Origin: Pseudoroseomonas cervicalis
GTDB lineage: Bacteria; Pseudomonadota; Alphaproteobacteria; Acetobacterales; Acetobacteraceae
Reading direction: 5' to 3'
DNA length: 64,000 nucleotides
Assembly: GCF_030818485.1 (NCBI RefSeq)
Contig: NZ_JAUTAJ010000004.1
Location: 3,257,501-3,321,500, forward strand
Below are positions 23,139-32,637 of the stretch, one piece after another. The notes under the pieces are model-generated. The model saw only the letters and a list, made by a program, of their open reading frames with translations, did not search any database and was not told where the DNA came from. Made by a program: the position numbers and the translations under genes. The first letter of the stretch is position 1. Every line of letters starts with the position of its first letter.

Positions 23139-24734
23139 ATGATCAAAAGCTTGCGGGCGGCCGCAATGGCCGCCGTTTCGGCGTTGGCGCTGTTCAGCGC
23201 CTCGCATGCCCGGGCGCAAAGCCTGACCATGGCGGTGGGGGCGCAGGTCACCTCGCTCGACCCCCACTATCACGCGCTGTCGCCGAACCTGGCGGTGGCC
23301 ACCATGATCTTCGACACGCTGACGCAGTTCGATTCCGAATCCCGCCTCGAGCCGGGGCTGGCGGAAAGCTGGACGCCGGTCGGCGAGACGGTCTGGGAGT
23401 TCAAGCTGCGGCCGAATGTGCGCTTCCACAACGGGAACGCCTTCACCGCCGAGGACGTTGCCTTCACCATCGCCCGCGTGCCGCAGGTGGTGAACAGCCC
23501 CTCCTCCTACGCCATCTACACCCGCGCCATCGAGCGGGTGGAGATCGTCGACCCGCTGACGGTGCGTTTCCACACCCGTTCCCCCTATCCGCTGCTGCCG
23601 AATGATCTGGGCCAGGTCGCCATCCTCGACAAGGAGACGCATGACGGCGCCTCCACCGAGGATTTCAACAGCGGCAAGGTCGCCATCGGCACCGGCCCGT
23701 TCCGCCATGTGAGCTTCCGCTCCGGCGACCGGCTCGAGCTCGAGCGCAATGATTCCTACTGGGGCGACAAGCCGCATTGGCGCCAGGTGCATTACCGCAT
23801 TCTGCCCAATGACGCCTCGCGCACCGCGGCGCTGCTCGCCGGCGATGTCGACTTCATCGACCAGGTGCCGACCTCCGACCTCGCCAGCCTGCGCCGCAAC
23901 GAGCGGGTGCGGGTGGCCGAGAAGGACGGGCTGCGCATCATCTTCCTGGCGCTCGACCATCTCCACCCGGAAGGCTCGCCGCAGATCCAGGATGCCGATG
24001 GCAAGCCGCTGCCGCGCAACCCGCTGCATGATGTGCGGGTCCGCCGCGCCCTCTCGATCGCCATCGACCGCCCGGCCATCGCCCAGCGGGTGATGGAGGG
24101 CACCTCGATGCCCTCCGGCCAGTTCCTGCCGCCCACCGCCTTCGGCGCCATCCCCGACCTCGCCGCGCCGCGCACCGACGCCGATGCGGCGAAGCGGCTG
24201 CTGGCCGAGGCCGGCTACCCGAACGGCTTCCGCATCACGCTCTCCGGCCCGAATGACCGCTACATGAACGATGCCCGCATCGTGCAGGCGATCGGCCAGA
24301 TGTGGACCCGCATCGGCGTGCGCACGGCGGTCGATGCCCAGCCCTGGACCACCTTCATCAGCCGCGCCGGCCGGCAGGAGCTCTCGGCCTTCCTGGTCGG
24401 CTGGGGCAGCTCCTCGGGCGAGGCGTCGAACCCGCTGCGCTCGCTGGTGGCCAGCTATGACCGCGACAAGGGCTTCGGTACGTCCAATCGCGGCCGCTAT
24501 TCCAACCCCGAGGTGGACGCCAAGCTCGAAGCCGCTCTGCGCGAGCTGGACGACACCCGGCGCGAGGCGCTGCTGCGCGACGCCACGCGGATTGCCATGG
24601 AGGATGTCGGTATCATCCCGATCCATATCCAGAAGAACCTGTGGGCGATGCGGCCGACGCTGGTGCATGATTCCCGCGCCGACGAGCTGACCCGCGCGCA
24701 GGATGTCCGCCCCGCGAGCAACCAGGCGCGCTGA
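23139..24734 (+). CDS. ABC transporter solute-binding protein of the peptide importer operon
   Basis: First gene of a five-gene importer operon. The 531-residue protein begins with a Sec signal peptide (MIKSLRAAAMAAVSALALFS, cut after ARA) followed by QSLTMAVGAQVTSLDPHYHA, the usual SBP_bac_5 start. The middle repeats the family blocks (WEFKLRPNVRFHNGNAFTAE, DFIDQVPTSDLASLR). It is clearly paralogous to the divergent gene at 21446-23032, sharing motif order and length, so the pair probably arose by duplication. The permease starts 3 bases after the stop. Confidence 0.93.
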   Translation: MIKSLRAAAMAAVSALALFSASHARAQSLTMAVGAQVTSLDPHYHALSPNLAVATMIFDTLTQFDSESRLEPGLAESWTPVGETVWEFKLRPNVRFHNGNAFTAEDVAFTIARVPQVVNSPSSYAIYTRAIERVEIVDPLTVRFHTRSPYPLLPNDLGQVAILDKETHDGASTEDFNSGKVAIGTGPFRHVSFRSGDRLELERNDSYWGDKPHWRQVHYRILPNDASRTAALLAGDVDFIDQVPTSDLASLRRNERVRVAEKDGLRIIFLALDHLHPEGSPQIQDADGKPLPRNPLHDVRVRRALSIAIDRPAIAQRVMEGTSMPSGQFLPPTAFGAIPDLAAPRTDADAAKRLLAEAGYPNGFRITLSGPNDRYMNDARIVQAIGQMWTRIGVRTAVDAQPWTTFISRAGRQELSAFLVGWGSSSGEASNPLRSLVASYDRDKGFGTSNRGRYSNPEVDAKLEAALRELDDTRREALLRDATRIAMEDVGIIPIHIQKNLWAMRPTLVHDSRADELTRAQDVRPASNQAR

Positions 24735-24737
24735 CCC

Positions 24738-25709
24738 ATGGGTGTTTATCTTCTCCGCCGGCTGCTGCAGTCGGTCCTCGTCATGCTGGCGATGTCGGTC
24801 ATCGTCTTCGTGGGCGTCTATGCGATCGGCGACCCGGTCGAGATCCTGATCTCGCCGGATGCCGACCAGATGGAGCGCGAGCGCGCGATCAAGGCGCTCG
24901 GCCTCGATCTGCCGCTGTGGATGCAATACGTCTCCTTCCTCGGCAACGCGCTGCGCGGCGATCTCGGCCGCAGCTTCGTGTTCAACGAGCCCGCCCTGCA
25001 GCTGATCCTGCAGCGCATGCCGGCGACGCTGGAACTGGCCTTCGGCGCCATGTTCATCGCGCTGCTGATCGGCCTGCCGCTCGGCCTCTATGCCGGGCTG
25101 AAGCCGAACTCCGCCGGCGCCAAGACCATCATGGCCGGCTCCATCCTCGGCTTCTCGCTGCCCACCTTCTGGGTCGGCCTGATGCTGATCATGGTCTTCG
25201 CCGTGCAGCTGGGCTGGCTGCCCTCGACGGGCCGCGGCCCGACGGTCGAGGTGCTGGGCCTGCGCTGGTCCTTCCTGACCTGGGATGGGCTGCGCCACCT
25301 GGCCATGCCGGCGCTGAACCTGGCGCTGTTCAAGATCAGCCTGGTGATCCGCCTGACCCGCGCCGGCGTGCGCGAGACGATGCTGATGGACTACGTGAAG
25401 TTCGCCCGCGCCAAGGGGCTGAGCCCGGCGCGCGTGACCTATGTGCACGTGTTCAAGAACATCCTGATCCCGGTCGTCACCGTGGTGGGCCTCGAGCTCG
25501 GCTCCACCATCGCCTTCTCGGTGGTGACCGAGAGCGTCTTCGCCTGGCCGGGCATGGGCAAGCTGATCATCGACAGCATCAACGTGCTCGACCGCCCGGT
25601 GATCGTCGCCTACCTGATGATCATCGTGCTGATGTTCATCACCATCAACCTGCTCGTCGACCTTGCCTATTCGGCGCTCGACCCGCGGGTGCGGCTGGAG
25701 AACAAGTGA
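24738..25709 (+). CDS. Peptide/nickel ABC transporter permease, DppB type
   Basis: Inner-membrane permease of the DppB/OppB class. The 323-residue protein begins MGVYLLRRLLQSVLVMLAMS (first membrane helix) and has about six membrane segments. The cytoplasmic coupling loop RETMLMDYVKFARAKGLSPA is the EAA-like contact with the ATPases. It lies 3 bases after the binding-protein gene and 1 base before the next permease, so co-expression is nearly certain. Confidence 0.95.
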   Translation: MGVYLLRRLLQSVLVMLAMSVIVFVGVYAIGDPVEILISPDADQMERERAIKALGLDLPLWMQYVSFLGNALRGDLGRSFVFNEPALQLILQRMPATLELAFGAMFIALLIGLPLGLYAGLKPNSAGAKTIMAGSILGFSLPTFWVGLMLIMVFAVQLGWLPSTGRGPTVEVLGLRWSFLTWDGLRHLAMPALNLALFKISLVIRLTRAGVRETMLMDYVKFARAKGLSPARVTYVHVFKNILIPVVTVVGLELGSTIAFSVVTESVFAWPGMGKLIIDSINVLDRPVIVAYLMIIVLMFITINLLVDLAYSALDPRVRLENK

Positions 25710-25710
25710 G

Positions 25711-26631
25711 ATGAGCACGACCACCGCAACCCCGGCGGCGCCCGCCAAGGCGCCCAAGGTCGAGACGCCCTTCCGCCGCTTCGTCTCCGAATTCTGCGAG
25801 AGCAAGCTGGCGCTGGGCGGGCTGATCGTCTTCGCGATCATCGCCCTGATCGCCATCTTCGCGCCGCTGCTGGCGCCGCAGAACCCCTATGACCTGGCGC
25901 AGCTCGACATCATGGACGGGCGGCTCGAGCCCGGCACGGTGGGCGGCGCCGGCTTCACCTATTGGCTCGGCACCGATGACCAGGGGCGCGACATGCTCTC
26001 CGGCATCATGTACGGGCTGCGCATCTCGCTGATGGTGGGCGTGGGCTCGGCCATCATCGCCTGCGCCGTCGGCGCCTCGCTCGGCCTACTCGCCGCCTAT
26101 GCCGGCGGGCGGACCGACACGGTCATCATGCGGCTCGTCGACCTGCAGCTCTCCTTCCCCTCGATCCTGGCCGCGCTGATGATCCTGGCCTTCCTGGGCA
26201 AGGGCATCTTCAACGTCGTGCTCGCCCTGGTGATCGTCGAGTGGGCCTATTACGCCCGCACCGTGCGCGGCACCGCGCTGGTCGAGCGGCGGCGCGAATA
26301 TATCGAGGCGGCGCAGTGCCTGGCGCTGCCGACCCGGCGCGTCATCTTCCGCCACCTGCTGCCGAACTGCCTGCCGCCGCTGATCGTCGTCGGCACCATG
26401 CAGATCGCCCGCGCCATCGCGCTGGAGGCGACCCTGTCCTTCCTCGGCCTCGGCGTGCCGATCACCGAGCCCTCGCTCGGCCTGCTGATCTCGAACGGCT
26501 ACGAATACATGCTGTCCGGCAAGTACTGGATCAGCTTCTACCCGGGCATCGCCCTGCTGGTGACCATCGTCTCCATCAACCTGGTGGGCGACCAGCTGCG
26601 CGACGTGCTCAATCCGCGACTGAAGAAGTGA
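25711..26631 (+). CDS. Peptide/nickel ABC transporter permease, DppC type
   Basis: Second permease, which pairs with the DppB-like protein. The start at 25711 (MSTTTATPAAPAKAPKVETP) gives 306 residues with a cytoplasmic N-tail, then helix ALGGLIVFAIIALIAIFAPL. The GTDDQGRDMLSG block after helix 1 is the DppC/OppC hallmark and the EAA-like loop is EYIEAAQCLALPTRRVIFRH. An in-frame ATG at 25663 overlaps the dppB-like gene and is rejected. The ATPase gene follows after 8 bases. Confidence 0.95.
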   Translation: MSTTTATPAAPAKAPKVETPFRRFVSEFCESKLALGGLIVFAIIALIAIFAPLLAPQNPYDLAQLDIMDGRLEPGTVGGAGFTYWLGTDDQGRDMLSGIMYGLRISLMVGVGSAIIACAVGASLGLLAAYAGGRTDTVIMRLVDLQLSFPSILAALMILAFLGKGIFNVVLALVIVEWAYYARTVRGTALVERRREYIEAAQCLALPTRRVIFRHLLPNCLPPLIVVGTMQIARAIALEATLSFLGLGVPITEPSLGLLISNGYEYMLSGKYWISFYPGIALLVTIVSINLVGDQLRDVLNPRLKK

Positions 26632-26639
26632 GGGACGGC

Positions 26640-27667
26640 ATGGCTGAGACCAACACTGTCGCTGCCAGCGCCGCCGCGCCGACGCTGGAGGTGCGCAACC
26701 TGCAGACGCACTTCTTCACCCGCGCCGGCGTGGTGAAGGCGGTCGACGGCGTGTCCTTCACCGTCGGCCGCGGCAAGGTGCTCGGCCTGGTGGGCGAGTC
26801 CGGCTCCGGCAAGACGGTGACGGGCTTCTCCATCCTGGGCCTGGTCGACGCGCCGGGCCGCATCGTCGGCGGCGAGATCCTGTTCCACGGGCAGAACCTG
26901 GCCCGGCTGTCGGAGGAGGAGATGCGGCGCCTGCGCGGCAACCGCATCGCCATGATCTTCCAGGACCCGATGATGACGCTGAACCCGGTGCTCCGGGTCG
27001 ACACGCAGATGATCGAGACCGTGCTGGCCCATTCCAAGGTCAGCAAGGAGGAGGCCCGCCAGCGCGCCCGCGACACGCTCGGCATGGTGGGCATCCCCTC
27101 CCCGGATGAGCGGCTGAAGAGCTATCCGCACCAGTTCTCCGGCGGCATGCGCCAGCGCGTGGCCATCGCCATCGCGCTGCTGCACCGCCCGGAGCTGATC
27201 GTCGCGGACGAGCCGACGACGGCGCTCGACGTCACCATCCAGGCGCAGATCCTGGCCGAGGTGCAGAAGCTGTGCGAGCAGACCGGCACCGCCATGATCT
27301 GGGTCACGCATGACCTCTCGGTCGTCGCCGGCCTCGCCGACGACATCGCGGTGATGTATGCCGGCCGCGTGGTCGAGCGCGGCCCGGTCAGCGAGGTGCT
27401 GGACCAGCCGCTGCACCCCTACACCAACGGCCTGATCGGCTCCGTGCCCAGCCGCAACAAGCGTGGCGAGAAGCTGCGGCAGATCCCGGGCATGACGCCC
27501 TCGCTGCTCAGCCTGCCGCCGGGCTGCGCCTTCCGCACCCGCTGCCCGCGGGCCGAGGCGGATTGCGCGCGTGACCCCGCGCTGTCCGAGCTGCTGCCGG
27601 GCCGCCTGGCACGCTGCTTCCATCCGCATGTGGTGGCCCAGGGCGCGGCCGCCGAGGGAGCCCACGC

Positions 27668-27671
<4 letters not shown>
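26640..27671 (+). CDS. Peptide/nickel ABC transporter ATPase, DppD type
   Basis: Cytoplasmic ATPase. From ATG 26640 the protein has 343 residues. Walker A GESGSGKT is at residues 52-59, with signature FSGGMRQR and Walker B ELIVADEP. The C-terminal oligopeptide-transporter domain has the cysteine group [15 protein letters not shown], which in some homologues binds an Fe-S cluster. The 3' end overlaps the second ATPase gene by 4 bases (ATGA). Long alternative starts upstream lie inside the permease gene. Confidence 0.95.
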
Positions 27672-28717
<1,046 letters not shown>

Positions 28718-28790
28718 GGCGGCGCCGCGGCGGCGGCGCCCCTTCCGGGGGCGCAACTGCTCCGGGGCTGTTGCATTGACCGAAGCAAAC

Positions 28791-28820
28791 AGCCGGGGGA
28801 GGGAACTCCCCCGGCTTTTC
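28791..28820 (+). terminator. Terminator of the peptide importer operon
   Basis: A perfect 10-bp stem (28791-28800 / 28807-28816, loop GGGAAC) is followed by TTT. It ends the operon 74 bases past the last ATPase gene and 26 bases before the lipoprotein start. Confidence 0.75.
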
Positions 28821-28845
28821 GCGTTCAGGCACCGAAAGGAGGCGC

Positions 28846-29337
28846 ATGCGCCGCATCCCCAGCCCCACCCTCCTCGCCCTCTCCCTGCTGCTCCTCTCCG
28901 GCTGCGCCATGGAGGATTCCGAACGGGTGCAGCAATCGCGCAGCACGCTGGTGGGGCTCAGCCGCGCTGATCTGTTCCTCTGCGCCGGCTTCCCCAGCAA
29001 GCGGGAGCGCATCGACGTGGTGCGGGAGATGATGACCTATGAGCTGGGCGGCGGCTCGGGCAGCGGGCTGAACCTGAACCTGCCGGTGGTGGGGGCGCTG
29101 AACCTGACCGGCGCGGCCGGCTATTGCCGCGCCACCTTCGAGCTGATCGACGCGCATGTGACGCGGGTCGGCTTCAGCGGCGACAAGAACCTGCCCGCCG
29201 CGCCGGACGCGCTCTGCGCGCCGCTGATCCGCGCCTGCCTGGACTGGCCGCGCGAGGCGCCGCAGCCCGCCATGACGCCCCTGCCGCCGGCCGCGCCACC
29301 GGCCGTCGCGGCGCCGGAAGCGGAAGCCTGGCGCTGA
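28846..29337 (+). CDS. Predicted lipoprotein, function unknown
   Basis: A 163-residue protein with a lipoprotein signal: basic start MRRIPSPTLLALSLLLL, then lipobox LSGC, giving lipidated Cys20. The mature part (about 35-130) has a motif resembling small outer-membrane assembly lipoproteins (LVGLSRADLFLCAGFPSKRE), two glycine-rich strands (GGGSGSGLNLNLPVVGAL) and paired cysteines. The C-terminal 35 residues are Pro/Ala-rich. AGGAGG is well placed upstream (28838-28843). It is not clearly assignable to a named family and lies between the ABC operon and a nitroreductase on the same strand. Confidence 0.75.
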   Translation: MRRIPSPTLLALSLLLLSGCAMEDSERVQQSRSTLVGLSRADLFLCAGFPSKRERIDVVREMMTYELGGGSGSGLNLNLPVVGALNLTGAAGYCRATFELIDAHVTRVGFSGDKNLPAAPDALCAPLIRACLDWPREAPQPAMTPLPPAAPPAVAAPEAEAWR

Positions 29338-29408
29338 AGCCTTGCGGCTTTGCTGCGCCGCACCCATTGTCTGAACCGATCCGTTCAGGAGACTGAGCGG
29401 TAATTCAC

Positions 29409-30056
29409 ATGATGGATGACGCAGCCATGCTGCTCGACAAGCTCACCTGGCGCTACGCCACCAAGAAGATGGATCCGGGCAAGGCCGTGCCGGCGGACAA
29501 GCTGGAGCGGATCCTGCAGGCCATCACCCTGGCGCCGACCTCCAGCGGGCTGCAGCCCTTCGAGGTGCTGGTGGTGACCAATCCCGAGATCCGCCAGCGC
29601 ATCCAGGCCATCGCCTGGAACCAGAGCCAGGTGACCGAGGGCTCGCACCTGCTGGTCTTCGCCGCCTGGGACAATTACACGGCCGAGCGGATCAACACCG
29701 TCTACGACCAGGTCATGGCCGAGCGCGGCTTCAACGAGGGGCTGGAGAATTACCGCCAGCGCCTGCTGTCGATCTATCCGGCCCGCGACCCGCAGCAGAA
29801 TTTCGAGCACGCGGCGCGCCAGGCCTATATCGCGCTGGGCTTCGCCCTGGCCGCGGCGGCCGAGGAGGAGGTCGACTCGACGCCCATGGAGGGGTTCGAG
29901 CCGGAGAAGCTGGACGAGATCCTGGGCCTGCGCGCGCGCGGCCTGCGCTCGGTGGTGATCCTGCCGCTGGGCTATCGCGAGGCCGACAAGGACTGGCTGG
30001 TGAGCATGAAGAAGGTGCGCCGGCCGCGGGCGCAATTCATCACCGAGGTGAAGTGA
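29409..30056 (+). CDS. NAD(P)H-dependent nitroreductase family protein
   Basis: An FMN flavoprotein of the nitroreductase superfamily, which reduces nitro compounds, quinones or similar acceptors. The 215-residue protein has the N-terminal RYATKKMDPGKAVP (FMN phosphate contacts), LAPTSSGLQPFEVLVV and the C-terminal GLRSVVILPLGYREADKD. This is the NfsB-like size class. No partner gene is adjacent, so the physiological substrate is open. The three-copy hairpin repeat begins 4 bases after its stop. Confidence 0.88.
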   Translation: MMDDAAMLLDKLTWRYATKKMDPGKAVPADKLERILQAITLAPTSSGLQPFEVLVVTNPEIRQRIQAIAWNQSQVTEGSHLLVFAAWDNYTAERINTVYDQVMAERGFNEGLENYRQRLLSIYPARDPQQNFEHAARQAYIALGFALAAAAEEEVDSTPMEGFEPEKLDEILGLRARGLRSVVILPLGYREADKDWLVSMKKVRRPRAQFITEVK

Positions 30057-30059
30057 AGC

Positions 30060-30164
30060 CTGGGGGAGGCTCCGCCTCCCCCAGACCGAGCCTTTCACCT
30101 GGGGGAGGCTCCGCCTCCCCCAGACCGAGTCTTTCAGCTGGGGGAGGCTCCGCCTCCCCCAGAC
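30060..30164. repeat. Three tandem 39-bp palindromic repeats
   Basis: Units begin at 30060, 30099 and 30138, exactly 39 bases apart. Each contains a perfect 11-bp palindrome (CTGGGGGAGGC, TCC, GCCTCCCCCAG) and a short linker (ACCGAGCCTTTCAC with one or two changes). The units can fold as three hairpins on either strand. No spacers differ between them, so this is not CRISPR. It resembles REP-type intergenic elements and may stabilise the nitroreductase mRNA. Confidence 0.9.
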
Positions 30165-30249
30165 CCCCGCCGCCGGGGGGGGACAGGGTCCCCCCGGACC
30201 CCGCCAACGGATCGCGGGGTCCGGGGTGGCCGTGCCACCCCGGCGGGGT

Positions 30250-30274
30250 CCAGGGGCAGCGCCCCTGGCCTTTT
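30250..30274 (+). terminator. Hairpin terminator between nitroreductase and the convergent Lrp gene
   Basis: An 8-bp stem CCAGGGGC/GCCCCTGG (30250-30257 / 30261-30268) is followed by CCTTTT, giving a plus-strand terminator. The 30165-30249 stretch before it is a further set of GC palindromes (GGGGTGGC/GCCACCCC near 30223-30241). It ends at the lrp stop codon. Confidence 0.65.
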
Positions 30275-30737
30275 ACTCTTCCGTGGCCTCCGCCACGGGA
30301 AGGATCGAGGTCTCCTTGGCCGAGGTGATGGCCAGGATGGTCTCCGTCCGCTCCACGCCTTCCTGCCCGCGGATCTCGTCGGCCACGAAGCGCTCCAGCG
30401 CTGCCAGGTCGGGCAGGCGCAGCTTCACCAGGAAGGTCCAGGCGCCGGTGACGTGGTGGCACTCCATCACCGGCTCGGCCGCGCGCATGGCCAGGCGGAA
30501 GGCGTGTTCCTCCCGCCCCGGGCGCATCGAGACGAAGACATAGGCCAGCAGGGGGCAGCCGATGGCGGCGGGGTCGAGATCGGCGCGCCAGCCGCGGATG
30601 GTGCCGCGCTCCTCCAGCCGCTTCACCCGCTCCGCCGTGGCGGAGACGGAGAGGCCCGCGACCTTGGCGAGCTCGGCGAGGCCCGCCGCCCCATTATCCT
30701 GCAGGGCGACGAGAATGTTCCGGTCGATGGCGTCCAT
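30273..30737 (-). CDS. Lrp/AsnC family transcriptional regulator
   Basis: A 154-residue feast/famine regulator. The N-terminal winged helix (MDAIDRNILVALQDNG and LSVSATAERVKRLEERGTI) binds DNA. The C-terminal RAM domain (CHHVTGAWTFLVKLRLPDL) binds amino acids and forms the oligomer. It lies downstream of the ornithine decarboxylase gene on the same strand but across a terminator, so it has its own promoter in 30738-30784. A link to amino-acid or polyamine control is plausible from position only. Confidence 0.92.
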   Translation of the reverse strand: MDAIDRNILVALQDNGAAGLAELAKVAGLSVSATAERVKRLEERGTIRGWRADLDPAAIGCPLLAYVFVSMRPGREEHAFRLAMRAAEPVMECHHVTGAWTFLVKLRLPDLAALERFVADEIRGQEGVERTETILAITSAKETSILPVAEATEE

Positions 30738-30784
30738 GGCGCGAGTTTATCCGGCGCCACCGGTTTGCAAAACGAGAAATCGCG

Positions 30785-30820
30785 CAAAAGAAAAGGCGGG
30801 AGGGTTGCCCCTCCCGCCTT
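30785..30820 (-). terminator. Terminator of the ornithine decarboxylase gene
   Basis: On the minus strand a perfect 12-bp stem (30820-30809 / 30804-30793, loop GCAA) is followed by a T-rich tract (TTTTCTTTT, 30794-30786). It is a strong intrinsic terminator 28 bases past the decarboxylase stop. Confidence 0.9.
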
Positions 30821-30847
30821 CACCCGCCCCGGAGCCCGGGGGAGGGG

Positions 30848-31978
30848 TCAGATATAGTGCTCGGCCAGCGGCGCGAAGCCGTTGAAGCCCTGGCTGGCAT
30901 AGGTCGTCACATAGGCGCCGGTGGAGAGCAGCTCCACCCGGTCGCCGCTCTGCAGCGCCAGCGGCAGGCGGTAGTTGGACTTCTCATACAGCGTGTCGGT
31001 GCTGTCGCAGGTCGGGCCCGCGATCGTCACCGGGCCTTCCGCCAGCCCGTCATGCGGCGTGCGGAAGCGGTACTTGATGGCCTCGCCCTCGGTCTCGGCC
31101 AGGCCGCCGAAGCGGCCGATGTCCAGATAGACCCAGCGGACGGGGTCGTCCTTGCCCTTGCTGGAGACCAGCACGACCTCGGAGGACAGCACGCCGGCAT
31201 CGCCCACCATGAAGCGGCCCGGCTCGATCAGGATCTCGGGCAGGGCATTGCCGAAATGCTCGACCATGGCGCCCATGATGGCGGCGCCGAAATCGTCGAT
31301 CTCCGGCACCTCGGAGCGGTAGCGCACCGGGTAGCCGCCGCCGAGATTGGCCATGCGCAGGTTGATCCCCGCCTCCTTGAGGTCGGTGAAGATCATCGCG
31401 ACCTTGGCGATGGCGGCCTCATAGGCGGCGGTGCGGGTCTGCTGGCTGCCGACATGGAAGGAGATGCCATAGGGGTCGAGGCCCAGATCGCGGGCCAGGA
31501 CCATCAGCTCCTTCGCCATCTCGGCCTCGCAGCCGAACTTGCGCGACAGCGGCCATTCGGCGCCGACATTCTCGACCAGGATGCGGCAATACACCTTCGC
31601 GCCGGGGGCGGAGCGGGCGAGCTTGCGCAGCTCCGGCTCGGAGTCGAAGGCGAACATGCGCACGCCGGCCTCATAGGCGGCCTGGATGGCGCTTTCCTTC
31701 TTCACCGTGTTGCCGAAGGAGATCGCCTCAGGCTGCGCGCCGGCGGCCAGGCACATCCGCACCTCCTCCAGCGAGGCGGCGTCGAACTGCGACTGCAGAT
31801 CCACCAGGCGCGACAGGATCGGCGCGGCCGGGTTGGCCTTCACGGCGTAGTAGATGCGGGCCAGCGGCATCGCGGCCTTCAGCCGGCCGTAATTCTCGGC
31901 GACGCGATCGACGTCGACCACCAGGCACGGGGTCGCCGGGGCGGCGTCGCGCAGGAAGCGGGAGACCTTGGGGGTCAT
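30848..31978 (-). CDS. Ornithine (or lysine/ornithine) decarboxylase, PLP fold type III
   Basis: This enzyme decarboxylates ornithine to putrescine, the first step of polyamine synthesis. The 376-residue protein belongs to the alanine racemase-fold family. The PLP lysine is Lys47 in YYAVKANP. Downstream are HVGSQ, the phosphate-binding LGGGYP, the EPGRFMV element and the active-site GPTCDSTDTLYE with the catalytic cysteine shared between subunits. No ACT or extra N-terminal domain is present, so it is not diaminopimelate or arginine decarboxylase. The start is preceded by GGAGG, which lies in a hairpin of the leader. Specificity between ornithine and lysine cannot be settled by eye. Confidence 0.9.
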   Translation of the reverse strand: MTPKVSRFLRDAAPATPCLVVDVDRVAENYGRLKAAMPLARIYYAVKANPAAPILSRLVDLQSQFDAASLEEVRMCLAAGAQPEAISFGNTVKKESAIQAAYEAGVRMFAFDSEPELRKLARSAPGAKVYCRILVENVGAEWPLSRKFGCEAEMAKELMVLARDLGLDPYGISFHVGSQQTRTAAYEAAIAKVAMIFTDLKEAGINLRMANLGGGYPVRYRSEVPEIDDFGAAIMGAMVEHFGNALPEILIEPGRFMVGDAGVLSSEVVLVSSKGKDDPVRWVYLDIGRFGGLAETEGEAIKYRFRTPHDGLAEGPVTIAGPTCDSTDTLYEKSNYRLPLALQSGDRVELLSTGAYVTTYASQGFNGFAPLAEHYI

Positions 31979-32190
31979 CGCACACCCTCCATCTCAATAT
32001 AGGAGGTCGGCCCCCAGCGGAGGCGCGGCCCCAAGTTGACGAAACGGTCGAACGAACCAGCGACCAAAGAGGGCCGGCTTGGGGCTTTCGCCTTTCGCCG
32101 GGGTTGCCAGAACGCTTGACGTCGTTGCGTAAACCTTTGGCCGATCAAGGTCGGCCTGGGGCCAGAGGCACGTGCGTACTGCGTCTGCGG
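31979..32190 (-). promoter_or_regulatory. Structured leader of the ornithine decarboxylase gene, speF-leader-like
   Basis: About 200 transcribed bases precede the decarboxylase. A likely -10 (CTATAT) lies at about 32199-32194 on the minus strand with TTGCGA upstream, placing the RNA start near 32187. Visible structure: the Shine-Dalgarno GGAGG (31990-31986) pairs with CCTCC (32006-32002); a long-range 8-bp pairing GCCCCAAG/CTTGGGGC encloses a GGTCG/CGACC hairpin; GGCCGA/TCGGCC forms another near the 5' end. Alphaproteobacterial ornithine decarboxylase genes are known to carry a conserved leader (the speF RNA motif); membership here is inferred from position and folding. A 73-codon frame (32196-31975) ending ATGA at the decarboxylase start is an alternative but begins inside the -10. 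Confidence 0.6.
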
Positions 32191-32456
32191 CGGCATATAG
32201 AGACCTCCGCCCGCGTCGCAAAGGGTTTTCTGGGGCGCGACCCGGTTTTTTTCCGCATGCCTCCCCTGCGAGGCCGGAAAACTCCCGAAGACCGGCGCGA
32301 CTGGCTGGAAGCCTCACGCGCCGAAGCGCGGCCACGGGCGAATCCCTCCTGTCACGATTCGCCCGGCGGGCCGAGGGCAGGGCGAGGGCGGGGCGATGGC
32401 GGCGGCGCCCCGAGCCCGCTAGGAAACAGGAACGAACGCCGCGCCGGACCGCACCG

Positions 32457-32621
32457 ATGAACGGGACCCTCATCCTCGTCCACATCCTGGCCCTGGTCGT
32501 CCTGTTCCCGGTCGGCTGGCTGATCTCCCGCAAGCTCTACCTAACGCTGGTCGCGGGAACGGTGGCCCTGTCCTGGCTTGGCGTGATGGGGCTGGCCCTG
32601 TGGCGCTGGCTGGCGCGCTAG
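32457..32621 (+). CDS. Small membrane protein, function unknown
   Basis: A 54-residue protein from ATG 32457 with AGGAAACAGG upstream. Two hydrophobic helices (ILVHILALVVLFPVGWLI and LVAGTVALSWLGVMGLALW) separated by SRKLYLT predict a small inner-membrane hairpin protein. No family recognised. It lies between the divergent decarboxylase leader and a convergent tetR gene whose stop is 16 bases away. The 32197-32456 stretch upstream shows no other gene. Confidence 0.65.
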   Translation: MNGTLILVHILALVVLFPVGWLISRKLYLTLVAGTVALSWLGVMGLALWRWLAR

Positions 32622-32637
32622 GGGGTGGAGCGGCCGT

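Noticed and set aside
23070..25856. 928-codon minus-strand frame opposite the peptide importer operon
   Set aside because: The plus-strand genes have clear families and motifs; the antisense product is compositionally biased with no domain.
30060..30164. CRISPR array
   Set aside because: The 39-bp units are contiguous with no variable spacers and no cas genes nearby.
31975..32196. 73-codon leader gene before ornithine decarboxylase as a firm CDS
   Set aside because: Its ATG lies within the likely -10 box, so it would not be transcribed; kept only as an alternative model in the leader entry.
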